Shown: in pieces, positions 33,009 to 42,220 of the stretch
Layout: every line of letters starts with the position of its first letter
Numbering within the stretch: the first letter of the stretch is position 1
Assembly: GCA_963656065.1 (NCBI GenBank)
Contig: CAVKGV010000011.1
Span: forward strand, 19,294-83,293
Direction: 5' to 3'
DNA: 64,000 nucleotides
DNA from: Hallerella sp963656065
Lineage (GTDB): Bacteria > Fibrobacterota > Fibrobacteria > Fibrobacterales > Fibrobacteraceae
Position numbers and translations under genes: made by a program
The notes under the pieces: generated by a model
Databases searched by the model: none
The model's input: the letters and a program-made list of their open reading frames with translations, nothing else
What the model was told of the DNA's origin: nothing

Positions 33009-33983
33009 TTAGAAATTTGCCAGGTACGCTTTCCATGTCGTGGAAAGAATCGTTTCCAGATCGGAGTATTTGGCTTCCCAACCGAGAATTTCCTTTGCCT
33101 TGGACGGATTGGCAATCAGCGATGCCGGGTCGCCGGGCCTGCGTTCCACGATACGGTAAGGAACTTTCTTTCCGGAAACTTTTTCTGCTCCGCGGATGAT
33201 GTCAAGAACGCTCGCTCCGGTTTGCGTTCCCAGATTGACGACCAGGCTTTTGTCGTTACGCTGCAAGTAGTCAAAAGCCATTCTGTGTCCGCGGGCGAGG
33301 TCGTTTACGTGGATGTAGTCGCGAACCCCGGTTCCGTCGGCGGTGTCGTAATCGTTTCCGAAGACAAGAACTTCCTTGCGCTTGCCGGTGAGGGTTTCCA
33401 TCACGACAGGGATCAGGTTCGCCGGATTTTTTTCAAGGCCCGTAAGACGTCCCTTGACGTCGTAGCCGGCGGCGTTGAAGTAGCGGAGCGCGGCAAAGCG
33501 GATCCCGCGAAGTTTGTCGTACCAGTTCAAAAACTTTTCGATGGCGAGTTTGGTGAAGCCGTAATAGTTTTCGGGATCGGTCGGATGATTCTCATCGACG
33601 GGCGTGTATTTGGGGGAACCATAGACGGCGGCGGAACTCGAAAAGACGATGAACTTTACCTTGTGTGAAGCGGCCGCATTTAAGATGTTGGTGGAACCGT
33701 TGATGTTGTTTACACTGTACTTTTCAGGATTTGTCATGGATTCGCCCGCAGCCTTGAACGCCGCGAGATGCACGAGCCCTTCGGGTTTGAAATCTTCAAA
33801 GAACGCGTCCAATTCTGCTGGATTTAAAATGTCGCCTTGGGTGAATCCCGCTTCCGGGAAAAGATTTTGGCGAAGTCCTGTCGAAAGATTGTCGAAGACA
33901 TGGATCTCATGCCCCGCGTCGAGAAGTTCCCGGACCGTGTGGGAACCGATATAGCCTGCGCCGCCGATCACTGCAATTTTCAC
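33009..33983 (-). CDS. galE: UDP-glucose 4-epimerase
   Basis: NAD-dependent short-chain dehydrogenase that interconverts UDP-glucose and UDP-galactose for envelope polysaccharides and galactose use. 324 residues. The Rossmann motif is GGAGYIGSHT, and the catalytic YxxxK is YYGFTK, after FSSSAAVYG. VRDYIHVNDLARGH and YRIVERRPGDPASLIA are GalE signatures. It is a single minus-strand gene; I see no special regulation. The upstream gap to the next gene is 176 bp and holds a candidate promoter for that gene. Confidence 0.95.
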   Translation of the reverse strand: MKIAVIGGAGYIGSHTVRELLDAGHEIHVFDNLSTGLRQNLFPEAGFTQGDILNPAELDAFFEDFKPEGLVHLAAFKAAGESMTNPEKYSVNNINGSTNILNAAASHKVKFIVFSSSAAVYGSPKYTPVDENHPTDPENYYGFTKLAIEKFLNWYDKLRGIRFAALRYFNAAGYDVKGRLTGLEKNPANLIPVVMETLTGKRKEVLVFGNDYDTADGTGVRDYIHVNDLARGHRMAFDYLQRNDKSLVVNLGTQTGASVLDIIRGAEKVSGKKVPYRIVERRPGDPASLIANPSKAKEILGWEAKYSDLETILSTTWKAYLANF

Positions 33984-34102
33984 CGTTGCCTCCGATGTCG
34001 AAATTTTACGGCATTAATTTAGAAATCGTTGCTCGCCCGGGACGCTTTCGATGTAAAACTTGAATCGGCGAAAGCCGAAAACGGGAAGATTTTTTAAAAA
34101 TA

Positions 34103-34146
34103 TTGACAAACGTTTTTTTCTTATTGTTTTAAAGCCGTTTTAAAAT
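34103..34146 (+). promoter_or_regulatory. Candidate promoter of the small lipoprotein gene
   Basis: A perfect TTGACA at 34103-34108 lies in an AT-rich stretch; TTTTAA at 34127-34132 is the best -10 candidate at 18 bp, and TAAAAT at 34141 is too far. A GGAG ribosome-binding site and ATG (34160) follow. Confidence 0.4.
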
Positions 34147-34159
34147 ACAGGAGAAAAAA

Positions 34160-34516
34160 ATGAAAACAATTTTGGCGTTGAGTTTGCTTTGTGGAATAAT
34201 GCTTTTTTGCGGCTGCTCGCAGAATCTGGCGAGATTCTCGCTGGTTTCAACCGGCAATGTTCCGCTTTCAAACGTGGAGGACGGAGGATATGTGGTCGGA
34301 AAGGATTGCATTCGGCGAATTCTCTTCTTTACATTCGGAAACCGCAACGACCGGATTACCGGAGCCGTTGTCAACGCTCTGGAAAGGGCCGAGAAAAAAG
34401 ATTTGCCGTCCGATGCCCTTGTGAACGCTTCTATTTCACATTCGTCCGCGGACTTTCTTTTGTTTTCCTGGGATTGCTACGAGGCAAAAGGCAAGGCGAT
34501 TCGCGTCGGAAATTGA
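34160..34516 (+). CDS. Small lipoprotein of unknown function
   Basis: 118 residues with a lipoprotein signal peptide (LFCGC, Cys19) and a CAGGAG ribosome-binding site. The mature ~98 residues carry the loose pattern seen in many small bacterial lipoproteins of the TRL/YcfL type: a conserved Cys (KDCIRRILFFTFG), a helix AVVNALERAEKKDL, and a second Cys near the end (WDCYEAKGKAIRV). The cysteines may pair. No function is assigned. It converges on the ABC-F gene, whose stop lies 4 bp downstream. Confidence 0.75.
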   Translation: MKTILALSLLCGIMLFCGCSQNLARFSLVSTGNVPLSNVEDGGYVVGKDCIRRILFFTFGNRNDRITGAVVNALERAEKKDLPSDALVNASISHSSADFLLFSWDCYEAKGKAIRVGN

Positions 34517-34519
34517 GCT

Positions 34520-36280
34520 TCATCCGATTCCGTCCAAAATTTCGAAGCGCTCGTAGGCTGTTTCCAGGAGGTTTTCCTTTTCGGCGAGAAGCTTTTGCGT
34601 TTCGATGAGCTTCGCCGGATTCGTATAGACTTCTTCCTTTCCTAGCAGCTCTTGCAGTTCGGTGATTTCCTGCTCGAGCTTTTCGATGGTTTCGGGGAGA
34701 GCCTGGTATTCGCGCTCTTCCTTATAGCTGCGCTTTTTCTTTTCCTTTGGACGCTCGTCGGTTGCCTTCTTTGCTGAGTTTGCGAGCGATTCGGCTTCCT
34801 TGGCGCGAAGCTTTTTCGCTTCGGCGTAGTCGCTAAAGCCTCCGACATTTTCGTGAATGTCCCCGACGCCTTCGAATCCCAGAATCTCCGTGGCGATGTT
34901 GTCGAGAAAGTCCCGGTCGTGGCTGACCGTGATGACCGTTCCGTTGTATTCGGCAAGCAGATCGGCAAGCAGATCGAGCGTTTCCATGTCCAGGTCGTTC
35001 GTGGGTTCGTCGAGAACCAGCACGTTGGATGGATGCGAAAAAAGGCAGGCGAGGAGAAGTCGGTTGCGTTCGCCCCCGGAGAGTGCGCTGATCGGGCCGC
35101 GGGCGCGTTCGGCGGTAAAGAGAAAATCCTGCAGGTAGCTGAGAACGTGGCGTTTCTGTCCGTTGAGAACAACGTATTCCTGGCCGTCCCCGATGTTTTC
35201 GACGAGCGTTTTGTCTTCGCGCAGGCGAGTCCGCATCTGGTCGAAGTAGGCTATCTGAAGGTTCGTGCCGAGCCGCACTGTTCCCGTTTGCGGAACGAGT
35301 TCCCCTAAAAGGATTTTGAGAAGCGTCGTTTTGCCGCAACCGTTCGGTCCGACGATTCCTACGCGGTCTCCACGGGAAATCTCCGTTGAAAAATTCTGGA
35401 TGAGAGGTTTCCCTTCGTAAGAATAGGAAATGTTTTCGGCGCGGACGACAAGTCTTCCTGACCGTTCCGCTTCGGTAATCTGCATTTTGACGTTTCCGGT
35501 CCGGTTCCGGCGTTCGGCGCGTTCCTTTCGCATCTTGATCAAAGCCCTGACGCGACCCTCGTTACGCGTGCGCCTTGCCTGGATTCCCTTGCGAATCCAA
35601 ACTTCCTCTTCGGCGAGCCGTTTGTCAAAAAGTTTGTTTGCCTTGGCTTCTTCGGCGAGCGATTCGTCGCGATGACGTACAAATTCATCATAGGGGAAAT
35701 TCCAGGAACGGATGCGCCCGCGGTCAAGTTCGAGAATCCGTGTGGCGAGCCTTCGCACAAAAGCCCTGTCATGGCTGATAAAGAGAACGGCACACGAAAT
35801 TCGGGCGAGGATCCCTTCTAGCCATTGGATGCTCGGAATGTCTAGATGGTTCGTCGGCTCGTCGAGAAGCAGCAAATCGGGTTCTTCGGCGAGAGCCTTT
35901 GCAAAAAGGACGCGCCGCTTTTGGCCTCCGGAAAGGGAATTGTAAAAAGCTTCGGGGTCGATTCCCGTTTTCCCGAGGATATCTTCGCCGGCGGAATGCC
36001 GTTCGGACCTTTTGCCGATAACGATGTCGCGAACCGTTCCGTCGATGTTTGCGGGAATTTCCTGGATGAGGCGGGCCGTGCGCAGACCGCTTTTGCGAAT
36101 GATTTCGCCCGTATTCGCTTCCATTTCGTCCGATAAAATTTTGAGCAGCGTACTTTTGCCTTCGCCGTTTCTTCCCATAAGGCATACGCGTTCATTTTCC
36201 TGGATGTCAAAAGAAACATTGTCTAAAAGGGGCGGATCGCTAAATCGGAGCGTTAAATTCTTGACGGATATCAGTGCCAT
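34520..36280 (-). CDS. ABC-F family ATPase (Uup-like)
   Basis: Cytoplasmic ABC-F protein of 586 residues with two ATP-binding cassettes and no membrane segments. First cassette: GRNGEGKST, LSGGQKRR, LLLLDEPTNHLD. Linker region with many charged residues. Second cassette: GPNGCGKTT, LSGGERNR, VLVLDEPTNDLD. The C-terminus is a Lys/Glu-rich coiled coil (from about residue 495) as in Uup, which binds DNA or the ribosome. Such proteins act on translation or precise transposon excision. The first Walker A has Glu in place of the more common Ala/Cys (GRNGEGKS), a tolerated variant. It is a single-gene unit. Confidence 0.92.
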   Translation of the reverse strand: MALISVKNLTLRFSDPPLLDNVSFDIQENERVCLMGRNGEGKSTLLKILSDEMEANTGEIIRKSGLRTARLIQEIPANIDGTVRDIVIGKRSERHSAGEDILGKTGIDPEAFYNSLSGGQKRRVLFAKALAEEPDLLLLDEPTNHLDIPSIQWLEGILARISCAVLFISHDRAFVRRLATRILELDRGRIRSWNFPYDEFVRHRDESLAEEAKANKLFDKRLAEEEVWIRKGIQARRTRNEGRVRALIKMRKERAERRNRTGNVKMQITEAERSGRLVVRAENISYSYEGKPLIQNFSTEISRGDRVGIVGPNGCGKTTLLKILLGELVPQTGTVRLGTNLQIAYFDQMRTRLREDKTLVENIGDGQEYVVLNGQKRHVLSYLQDFLFTAERARGPISALSGGERNRLLLACLFSHPSNVLVLDEPTNDLDMETLDLLADLLAEYNGTVITVSHDRDFLDNIATEILGFEGVGDIHENVGGFSDYAEAKKLRAKEAESLANSAKKATDERPKEKKKRSYKEEREYQALPETIEKLEQEITELQELLGKEEVYTNPAKLIETQKLLAEKENLLETAYERFEILDGIG

Positions 36281-36300
36281 GCGATAAAGGTAGAAAAAAG

Positions 36301-36520
36301 GCGGATCAAAAAGACGCTGTCTTGAATCGGTGCGATTTTTCCTTGTTCTTTCCGTTATCTTTCGAAGTTCGTTCGGCTTCCGCTTTTAACAATAGAAAGG
36401 CTTCTTTTTCTGCATCCTCTGTGTGGGTCGGGTCAAATGCTTTTTTGAATGTCGGATCGATGAGAAGGTTGGCGCAGGGCCCGTGTCCGAATTCGGAAAT
36501 TCTTTTTGTGTTTTTTTTCT
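36301..36520 (-). pseudogene. Possible gene remnant in the abcF-BASS gap
   Basis: The 286-bp gap between the ABC-F gene and the BASS transporter gene holds no intact gene. One minus-strand frame, however, is open for about 66 codons between an in-frame TAG near 36520 and TGA near 36302, and reads like protein (EFGHGPCANLLIDPTFKKAF, ending HRFKTASF). It has no ATG start. It may be the remains of a lost gene; the DPTFKKAF patch recalls the N-terminus of Rpn/PD-(D/E)xK transposase-like nucleases, a weak resemblance only. The opposite-strand frame is judged to be its shadow. Confidence 0.3.
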
Positions 36521-36566
36521 ATGTTTCCGAGAAAAATTTCACGCGTTTTAGAAGAGTTAAACAAAA

Positions 36567-37508
36567 ATGAAAAGAATTTGTGACTTTATTTCCCGATATA
36601 TGGGAGCGATTGTTTTGTTGGCGGCGGTTGTCGCCTTGTTTTTCCCCGTGAGCTTCGGCTGGATTCAGACATCCTTCATTAACCCGTTGCTCGGGCTTGT
36701 GATGTTCGGCATGGGCTTGACGCTCAATCCTGCCGATTTCAAGGTGGTGTTCAGCCGTCCGAAGGACGTCGTCATCGGATTCTTTGCGCAGTTTATCATC
36801 ATGCCGCTCACGGCGTGGATTCTCACCAAAGTGTTCCATCTGTCGCCTGAGCTTGCGCTTGGCGTCATCTTGGTGGGCAGTTGTCCGGGCGGAACGGCGT
36901 CCAACGTTATCACCTATTTGGCCAAGGGCGATCTCGCCCTGTCCGTAGGGATGACGGCTACTTCCACCATAATGGCGCCTTTGATGACGCCCCTCATCGT
37001 CTGGATTATGGCGGGCACATTCGTGGATGTGGATGCGCTCGGCATGTTCTTCTCGATCTTCCAGGTGGTGATCCTTCCGATAGTCATCGGATTTGCCGTC
37101 CAGCGATATTTCCCGAAGTTCACTTCCCGAGCCATCGGTTTTCTGCCGGCCTTCTCGTCCTTGGCGATTGCCGTCATCGCCGGCATCGTCGTGTCTCACA
37201 ATGCGGAGAAACTGTGGACTTGCGGCTTCCTTATCATTCTCGTGGTGATGCTCCACAATGTCAGTGGATTGGTTCTTGGATTCGTTGCCGCCAAGCTTCT
37301 GAAGCTGGAATACAGGAAGTGTGTGGCTGTCAGCATCGAGGTGGGCATGCAAAATTCCGGTTTGGCCTGTTCTCTTGCCGCGCTTCATTTCGCCGCATAC
37401 CCCTTGGCGGCCATCCCGGGCGCCATTTTCAGCGTTTGGCATAACATCAGCGGCGCTTTGGTTGCCCGGCTGTATAGTAGCAGGGCGAAAAAACAGGCGA
37501 CGAAGTAG
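36567..37508 (+). CDS. Bile acid:sodium symporter (BASS) family transporter
   Basis: Inner-membrane transporter of 313 residues with about nine to ten helices. Family motifs are GLVMFGMGLTLNPADF, PLTAWIL, VGSCPGGTASNVITYLAKGD (the Na+/substrate crossover) and SIEVGMQNSGLA. BASS proteins import small organic acids such as pantoate, pyruvate or sterol acids using Na+; the substrate here is unknown. A short hairpin (37508-37524) follows the stop codon without a T run, so it is not a convincing terminator. Confidence 0.93.
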   Translation: MKRICDFISRYMGAIVLLAAVVALFFPVSFGWIQTSFINPLLGLVMFGMGLTLNPADFKVVFSRPKDVVIGFFAQFIIMPLTAWILTKVFHLSPELALGVILVGSCPGGTASNVITYLAKGDLALSVGMTATSTIMAPLMTPLIVWIMAGTFVDVDALGMFFSIFQVVILPIVIGFAVQRYFPKFTSRAIGFLPAFSSLAIAVIAGIVVSHNAEKLWTCGFLIILVVMLHNVSGLVLGFVAAKLLKLEYRKCVAVSIEVGMQNSGLACSLAALHFAAYPLAAIPGAIFSVWHNISGALVARLYSSRAKKQATK

Positions 37509-37547
37509 AACGGACCCGCCGTTCCCCGCTCGAAGTTTCCTTTCAAA

Positions 37548-37567
37548 TTTTGTAATTTTATACAAAA
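37548..37567. promoter_or_regulatory. Inverted repeat upstream of glmM
   Basis: TTTTGTA (37548-37554) and TACAAAA (37561-37567) form an inverted repeat with a 6-bp centre, 17 bp before the start codon of glmM. An AAAGG ribosome-binding site (37571-37575) follows. The repeat could be an operator of the glmM-glmS-scpA unit. Confidence 0.35.
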
Positions 37568-37583
37568 GATAAAGGTATAATTT

Positions 37584-38927
37584 ATGTCTGTTTTGATGCG
37601 CTCTGTTTCAGGAATCCGCGGAATTGTCGGCGATACGCTCACTCCGCAAGTTTTGACAAGTCACGTGAAAGCCTTTTTGGAAGTTACCGGTGCGAGAAAG
37701 GTCGTCATCGGGCGCGATAGCCGTCCGACTGGAGATGCGATCGTTTCGTTTGTGTCCGGCCTTTGCCGTTTAGCGGGCGCCGATGTCGTCGATGTGGGAC
37801 TTGCGACGACTCCGAGCGTAGAACTCTTTGTGACGAAGCTTCGTGCCGATGCGGGGATCATCGTGACGGCGAGCCACAATCCGTTAGAATGGAACGCTCT
37901 CAAGTTTCTCGACCAGAAGGGAATTTTTCTCGGACCGGATGAAGTCAAGGACCTTTTCGCCATTGCGGATTCGGGAAAGTTCATCTATCCGGACTACCGC
38001 CAGATGGGAACTTGCGAAAAGCTTGAAGACGCCGATGCGTTCCACATCGACGAGACTCTTGCAATCCCGTTTATGGATGTCCCGAAAATCCGGGCCCGAC
38101 GTTTCAAGGTCGCTGTCGATGCCGTAAACGGTGCGGGTTCCCACATCGTACCTAGACTGCTTGAATCTCTCGGCTGTGACGTGGTGTGTGTCCACTGTGA
38201 ACCGGACGGCACTTTCCCGCGCGGACCGGAACCTATCCCGTCGAACCTGAAGGACTTAGAAAAAGCTGTTCGGGAAAATGGTTGCGCTGTGGGATTTGCG
38301 CTCGACCCGGATGCGGACCGCTGTGCGCTTGTCGATGGCAACGGCTGTGCAATCGGCGAAGAATATACGCTTGCCATGGCGACGGAAGCGGTCCTTTCGA
38401 AAAAGAAAGGTCCCGTGTGCGTAAACCTTTCCACGTCGCGGATGAGTGCCGATATTGCGGAAAAGTTCGGCGTCGGATTTTCCCGGGCGAAAGTCGGCGA
38501 GGTGAACGTGAGCCTGCAAATGATGAAGGAAGGCTGCATTGTCGGTGGCGAAGGCAACGGCGGCGTGATTTTGCCTGCGGTCCATTACGGGCGCGATTCG
38601 CTTGTCTCGGCGGCGCTTGTCCTTTCGTGGATGGCGGAAAACGGTGGCGGTCCTGAAAAATTCAAGGCGGAACATCTCCAGTATGCGATGCCGAAGAAAA
38701 AGTTCCCGCTGGGCGAAAAGCCCGTTCAGAGTGTTTTCGAGGAAGTCAAACGGGAATTTTCGGATTATTCCGCCGACACGCGCGATGGCCTATGGCTCGG
38801 CAAGGGAAAGAGCTTTGTCCATGTCCGCGCGTCAAATACGGAACCTGTCATCCGCGTCATTTCCGAGGCGCCGACCGAGGCGGAAGCGGAAGAGCTCTGT
38901 GCAAAAGTTGAAGCGAAGATTCGTTAA
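37584..38927 (+). CDS. glmM: Phosphoglucosamine mutase (phosphohexomutase family)
   Basis: 447-residue alpha-D-phosphohexomutase. The phosphoserine loop is TASHNPLEWNALKFL, the Mg2+ loop is DPDADRCALVDG, and the sugar-binding loop is GGEGNGGVI; phosphate binding is at RASNTEPVIRV. The GEGNGG form also occurs in PMM/PGM and archaeal-type enzymes, so the sugar specificity is not certain from motifs alone. The gene next door, glmS, makes glucosamine-6-phosphate, which supports the GlmM role in UDP-GlcNAc synthesis. The gap to glmS is 9 bp. Confidence 0.85.
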   Translation: MSVLMRSVSGIRGIVGDTLTPQVLTSHVKAFLEVTGARKVVIGRDSRPTGDAIVSFVSGLCRLAGADVVDVGLATTPSVELFVTKLRADAGIIVTASHNPLEWNALKFLDQKGIFLGPDEVKDLFAIADSGKFIYPDYRQMGTCEKLEDADAFHIDETLAIPFMDVPKIRARRFKVAVDAVNGAGSHIVPRLLESLGCDVVCVHCEPDGTFPRGPEPIPSNLKDLEKAVRENGCAVGFALDPDADRCALVDGNGCAIGEEYTLAMATEAVLSKKKGPVCVNLSTSRMSADIAEKFGVGFSRAKVGEVNVSLQMMKEGCIVGGEGNGGVILPAVHYGRDSLVSAALVLSWMAENGGGPEKFKAEHLQYAMPKKKFPLGEKPVQSVFEEVKREFSDYSADTRDGLWLGKGKSFVHVRASNTEPVIRVISEAPTEAEAEELCAKVEAKIR

Positions 38928-38936
38928 GGGGACGGT

Positions 38937-40769
38937 ATGTGCGGAATTGTCGGTTATGTCGGAAATCGTGATGCGGTGAATGTTCTCCTCTGCGGATTGA
39001 AACGCCTGGAATATCGCGGATACGATTCGTCGGGAGTTGCTGTCGCCCATCCGGATGGAACGCTCGAAATGGAAAAGGCGACTGGAAAAATTTCTTTCCT
39101 GGAAAAAAAGCTGAAATCGCATCCTCTTTCTGCGCATATCGGAATTGCGCATACGCGTTGGGCGACGCACGGAGCGCCTACCGAAAAAAATGCCCATCCC
39201 CAGGTGAGCTTTGACGGAAAAATCATGGTGGTGCACAACGGCATCATCGAAAATTATACACAAATCAAGAATAAATTAGAAGCGGACGGCGTGAAGTTCG
39301 TTTCCGAAACGGATACGGAAGTCGTAGCGCATCTGATTGCGAAACTTTACCGTGGAGACATCAAGTCCGCCGTCTTAGAGGCTCTGAACAAGCTGGAAGG
39401 AACTTTTGGGCTGGCAATCCTCTGCGCCGACGAACCGGATGTTCTTGTCGGGGCGCGCCGCGGAAGTCCGCTGGTCTTGGGACTTGGCGGTGACGGAGAA
39501 TATTTCCTGGCAAGCGATGTGACAGCCATTGTCGATTACACGCAAAAGGTTGTCTATCTGAACGATGACGATGTGGTAATCGCCAAGCGAAACGGTTATG
39601 AAATCGTGACCGTTTCTAGCCATACGGTGAACCGAAGCGTGGAAGAGGTGGAATTTGACGCGGATGCGGCGAGCAAGGGCGGCTTTGAACATTTCATGCT
39701 CAAGGAAATTTTCGAGCAGCCCGAAGCGCTCCGCAATACGATGCGGGGACGTCTCCTGTTGGACTGCGGCTCGGCGAAGCTTGCCGGACTTGACGCGAAC
39801 CGTCTGGAACTTCGCAACCTGAACCGCATCATCATCACGGCCTGCGGAACGAGTTATTACGCGGGGATGGTCGGGGAATATCTGATCGAAGATTTGGCGG
39901 GCGTTCCGGTCGAAGTCGAATACGCCTCCGAGTTCCGCTACCGCAACCCGATTATCAAGCCGGGAACGCTCGTGCTGGTCATTTCGCAATCGGGGGAAAC
40001 CGCCGACACGCTTGCCGCCCTTCGCGAAGCGAAGACAAAAGGCGCAACGGTTCTCGGAATCTGCAACGCGGTCGGTTCGACGATTGCCCGCGAAAGCGAT
40101 GGCGGCGTCTATCTCCATGCGGGTCCGGAAATCGGAGTGGCAAGCACGAAGGCGTTCACTTCGCAGGTGACGGTCCTTGCGATGATAGCGCTTCTTCTCG
40201 GACGGGAACGTCGCGTGTCTGCGGAACAGGGAATCGAGTTTGCGCGCTCCATTTCGAACATCCCGAGTTTTGTCGAGGAAACACTGAAACTTTCCGAAAA
40301 GATTCGGGACATCGCCGGAAAATATGTCCATGCGAACAATTTCCTCTACCTCGGACGTCATTACAACTATCCCGTCGCCATGGAAGGCGCTCTCAAGCTA
40401 AAGGAAATCAGCTACATCCATGCGGAAGGTTATCCCGCAGCCGAGATGAAGCACGGTCCGATTGCGCTCATCGACGAAAATATGCCGGTCGTCGTCATTG
40501 CTCCGAAGGACAGCCTCTTTGACAAGGTCCTTTCGAATATCCGGGAAATCAAGGCGCGCGGAGGACGAATCGTCGCCGTAACGACTCCCGATTGCGTGGA
40601 ACTTTCCGAATTTGCGGACGATATCATCTTCGTTCCCAAGATTAATCCGATGCTGATGCCGCTCGTTTCTTGTATTCCGCTACAGCTGCTTGCCTACCAC
40701 ATTGCGGTTCTGCGCGGAAACGATGTCGATCAGCCGCGGAATCTCGCCAAAAGCGTGACGGTGGAATAG
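38937..40769 (+). CDS. glmS: Glutamine-fructose-6-phosphate aminotransferase
   Basis: Makes glucosamine-6-phosphate from fructose-6-phosphate and glutamine, the first step to UDP-GlcNAc. 610 residues. The N-terminal nucleophile is Cys2 (MCGIVGYVG), followed by the glutaminase signatures LEYRGYDSSG and HTRWATHG. Two SIS domains carry the sugar site: TACGTSYYAG, VISQSGETADT, and later HGPIALIDENMPV. The C-terminal NLAKSVTVE is the family ending. A GGGGAC ribosome-binding site lies upstream. No glmS ribozyme is visible in the 9-bp gap to glmM. Confidence 0.97.
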   Translation: MCGIVGYVGNRDAVNVLLCGLKRLEYRGYDSSGVAVAHPDGTLEMEKATGKISFLEKKLKSHPLSAHIGIAHTRWATHGAPTEKNAHPQVSFDGKIMVVHNGIIENYTQIKNKLEADGVKFVSETDTEVVAHLIAKLYRGDIKSAVLEALNKLEGTFGLAILCADEPDVLVGARRGSPLVLGLGGDGEYFLASDVTAIVDYTQKVVYLNDDDVVIAKRNGYEIVTVSSHTVNRSVEEVEFDADAASKGGFEHFMLKEIFEQPEALRNTMRGRLLLDCGSAKLAGLDANRLELRNLNRIIITACGTSYYAGMVGEYLIEDLAGVPVEVEYASEFRYRNPIIKPGTLVLVISQSGETADTLAALREAKTKGATVLGICNAVGSTIARESDGGVYLHAGPEIGVASTKAFTSQVTVLAMIALLLGRERRVSAEQGIEFARSISNIPSFVEETLKLSEKIRDIAGKYVHANNFLYLGRHYNYPVAMEGALKLKEISYIHAEGYPAAEMKHGPIALIDENMPVVVIAPKDSLFDKVLSNIREIKARGGRIVAVTTPDCVELSEFADDIIFVPKINPMLMPLVSCIPLQLLAYHIAVLRGNDVDQPRNLAKSVTVE

Positions 40770-40775
40770 CTTTCG

Positions 40776-41948
40776 ATGCAGGAAATTCCCGAATCCTACG
40801 AAGTCCATATCGGAGCGTTTGAAGGCCCGATGGATCTCCTGCTGTATCTGGTGCAGCAGAGCGAAGTCAAGATTACGGACATTTCGATTGCCGAAATTGC
40901 GGACCAGTATCTCGCCTGGATAAAGAACCTCTCCCAGATGGATCTTTCGCAGGCGGGGGATTTCCTTGTGATGGCGAGCCGTCTCATGGCGATGAAAACG
41001 CGTGAGCTTTTGCCGAAAGAGGAGCGCACTCCCGAAGACGAGGAACAGATCGACATTTCCCGCGATGAGTTTATCCGGCAGATGCTCGAATACCAGCGAT
41101 ACAAGCAAGTGGCGAAAGAAATGCAGGAAATGGAAGACCGCAATTTCGGAGCTTGCTACCGAGGGCGCCTGGAAAAAACGGAGAGCGAAGAGGATACGCT
41201 CGCCGATGCGAATGTCTGGCAATTGTTTCGCGCATACCAGAAAATGCTGAAATCCCGTGGAAACGAAAATGTCCACCACATCGAACTGGATGATGTGACC
41301 ATCGAGGACCGGCAACAGTTTATTTCGAACACGCTCCGCAGGGAGGGACGCGTCCTGTTCGAAGATCTGCTCGGGCGCGATCCGCTTCCGATTGTCACCG
41401 TGGTAACGTTCATGGCGCTGATGGAAATGATCAAGACGGATGAAGTCGTGTTTCGCCAGAGCGAACTTTTCGGAGCCATCTGGATCTACCGCAAAAAGGA
41501 CAACCAGGAATTCGCCGAGGAAATGGCGAACGAAACGCGCATCTACGAGCCGGAACGTGAGTTTAAAACGGGCATTGTCGAAAAGATTCGCGAAAGGGAG
41601 CTTCTGCAGGGGGAAAATCCGGTTAGAGGCAAGGATGTCCCGCTAGACCAGGCGCTTCGTACGGTGTCCGCCCTGGTTTCGCAGGGAAAAAGTATCGGCA
41701 CGGAAGACCTTAACGCTCTGCTTTCCGGGGAACTGGATTTCAAAACGCTCGAAGCGGAACTTTCAAAACCTGACGAACAGGCGGAAAACTTGGAAACGCA
41801 AGCGATTGAAGAGGCGGCGGAAATCGTGGAAAATGCGGAAATCGAAGCGAGCCTTGCCGAAAATGTCGCCCCGATTGAAAAAACCGCTGCGGAAAACGCA
41901 ACGGATGGAGAAAATCCGGAAAATTCAACGGAACCTTCGGAGCCTTAA
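40776..41948 (+). CDS. scpA: Segregation and condensation protein A
   Basis: Kleisin subunit that bridges the SMC heads in the SMC-ScpAB condensin. It starts with the family signature FEGPMDLLLYLVQQ and IADQYLAWI, then DFLVMASRLMAMKTRELLP, and near residue 200 the winged-helix region (VVTVVTFMALMEMIK). At 390 residues it is longer than the typical ~250-270, owing to a C-terminal extension from ~residue 250 that is rich in Glu and Ala and probably disordered. No scpB is visible nearby. It is separated from glmS by 6 bp and so lies on the same transcript. Its stop overlaps the stop of the convergent gene downstream (TTAA). Confidence 0.92.
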   Translation: MQEIPESYEVHIGAFEGPMDLLLYLVQQSEVKITDISIAEIADQYLAWIKNLSQMDLSQAGDFLVMASRLMAMKTRELLPKEERTPEDEEQIDISRDEFIRQMLEYQRYKQVAKEMQEMEDRNFGACYRGRLEKTESEEDTLADANVWQLFRAYQKMLKSRGNENVHHIELDDVTIEDRQQFISNTLRREGRVLFEDLLGRDPLPIVTVVTFMALMEMIKTDEVVFRQSELFGAIWIYRKKDNQEFAEEMANETRIYEPEREFKTGIVEKIRERELLQGENPVRGKDVPLDQALRTVSALVSQGKSIGTEDLNALLSGELDFKTLEAELSKPDEQAENLETQAIEEAAEIVENAEIEASLAENVAPIEKTAAENATDGENPENSTEPSEP

Positions 41949-42220
41949 TCCCACTCGAGCCTTGGAGGTTCTTTCAGGTTCGGGTTGTTCTTTGCCGCTT
42001 CGAATTTCTTTTCGATTTCGGAAAGTCGGTTCTTTTCCTTTTCTTTCGCTTCGGCGAATTTTTTGTCCAGGTCTGCGGAACGAGTCTTTTCGCTTTTGAG
42101 AAAATCTTCTAGCGAAAGCTTTTCCTTTTTGAATTCCCTGTGATCCAGGACTTTTCCCGAATCTTTATCGACGATCAAAGTGCCATGGCACATCGGGCAT
42201 TCGATTTCAAGCGTCTGCAT
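41945..42220 (-). CDS. Small CPxC-containing protein of unknown function
   Basis: 91 residues. The N-terminus has one CPMC pair in an IECPMCHGTLIVDKDSGKVLDH context, like one half of a zinc ribbon found in small proteins whose zinc site is shared with a partner or has been reduced. The rest is a Lys/Glu-rich coiled coil. It overlaps the zinc metallopeptidase gene by one base and is probably cotranscribed. Function unknown. Confidence 0.7.
   Translation of the reverse strand: MQTLEIECPMCHGTLIVDKDSGKVLDHREFKKEKLSLEDFLKSEKTRSADLDKKFAEAKEKEKNRLSEIEKKFEAAKNNPNLKEPPRLEWD

Noticed and set aside
36274..36570. Plus-strand 98-codon frame between abcF and the BASS gene
   Set aside because: Low-complexity reading overlapping the start of BASS and the 5' end of abcF; the opposite strand looks more protein-like.
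37508..37524. Terminator after the BASS gene
   Set aside because: The 6-bp stem lacks a T run; not strong enough.
38928..38936. glmS ribozyme before glmS
   Set aside because: Only 9 bp separate glmM and glmS, too little for a ribozyme.
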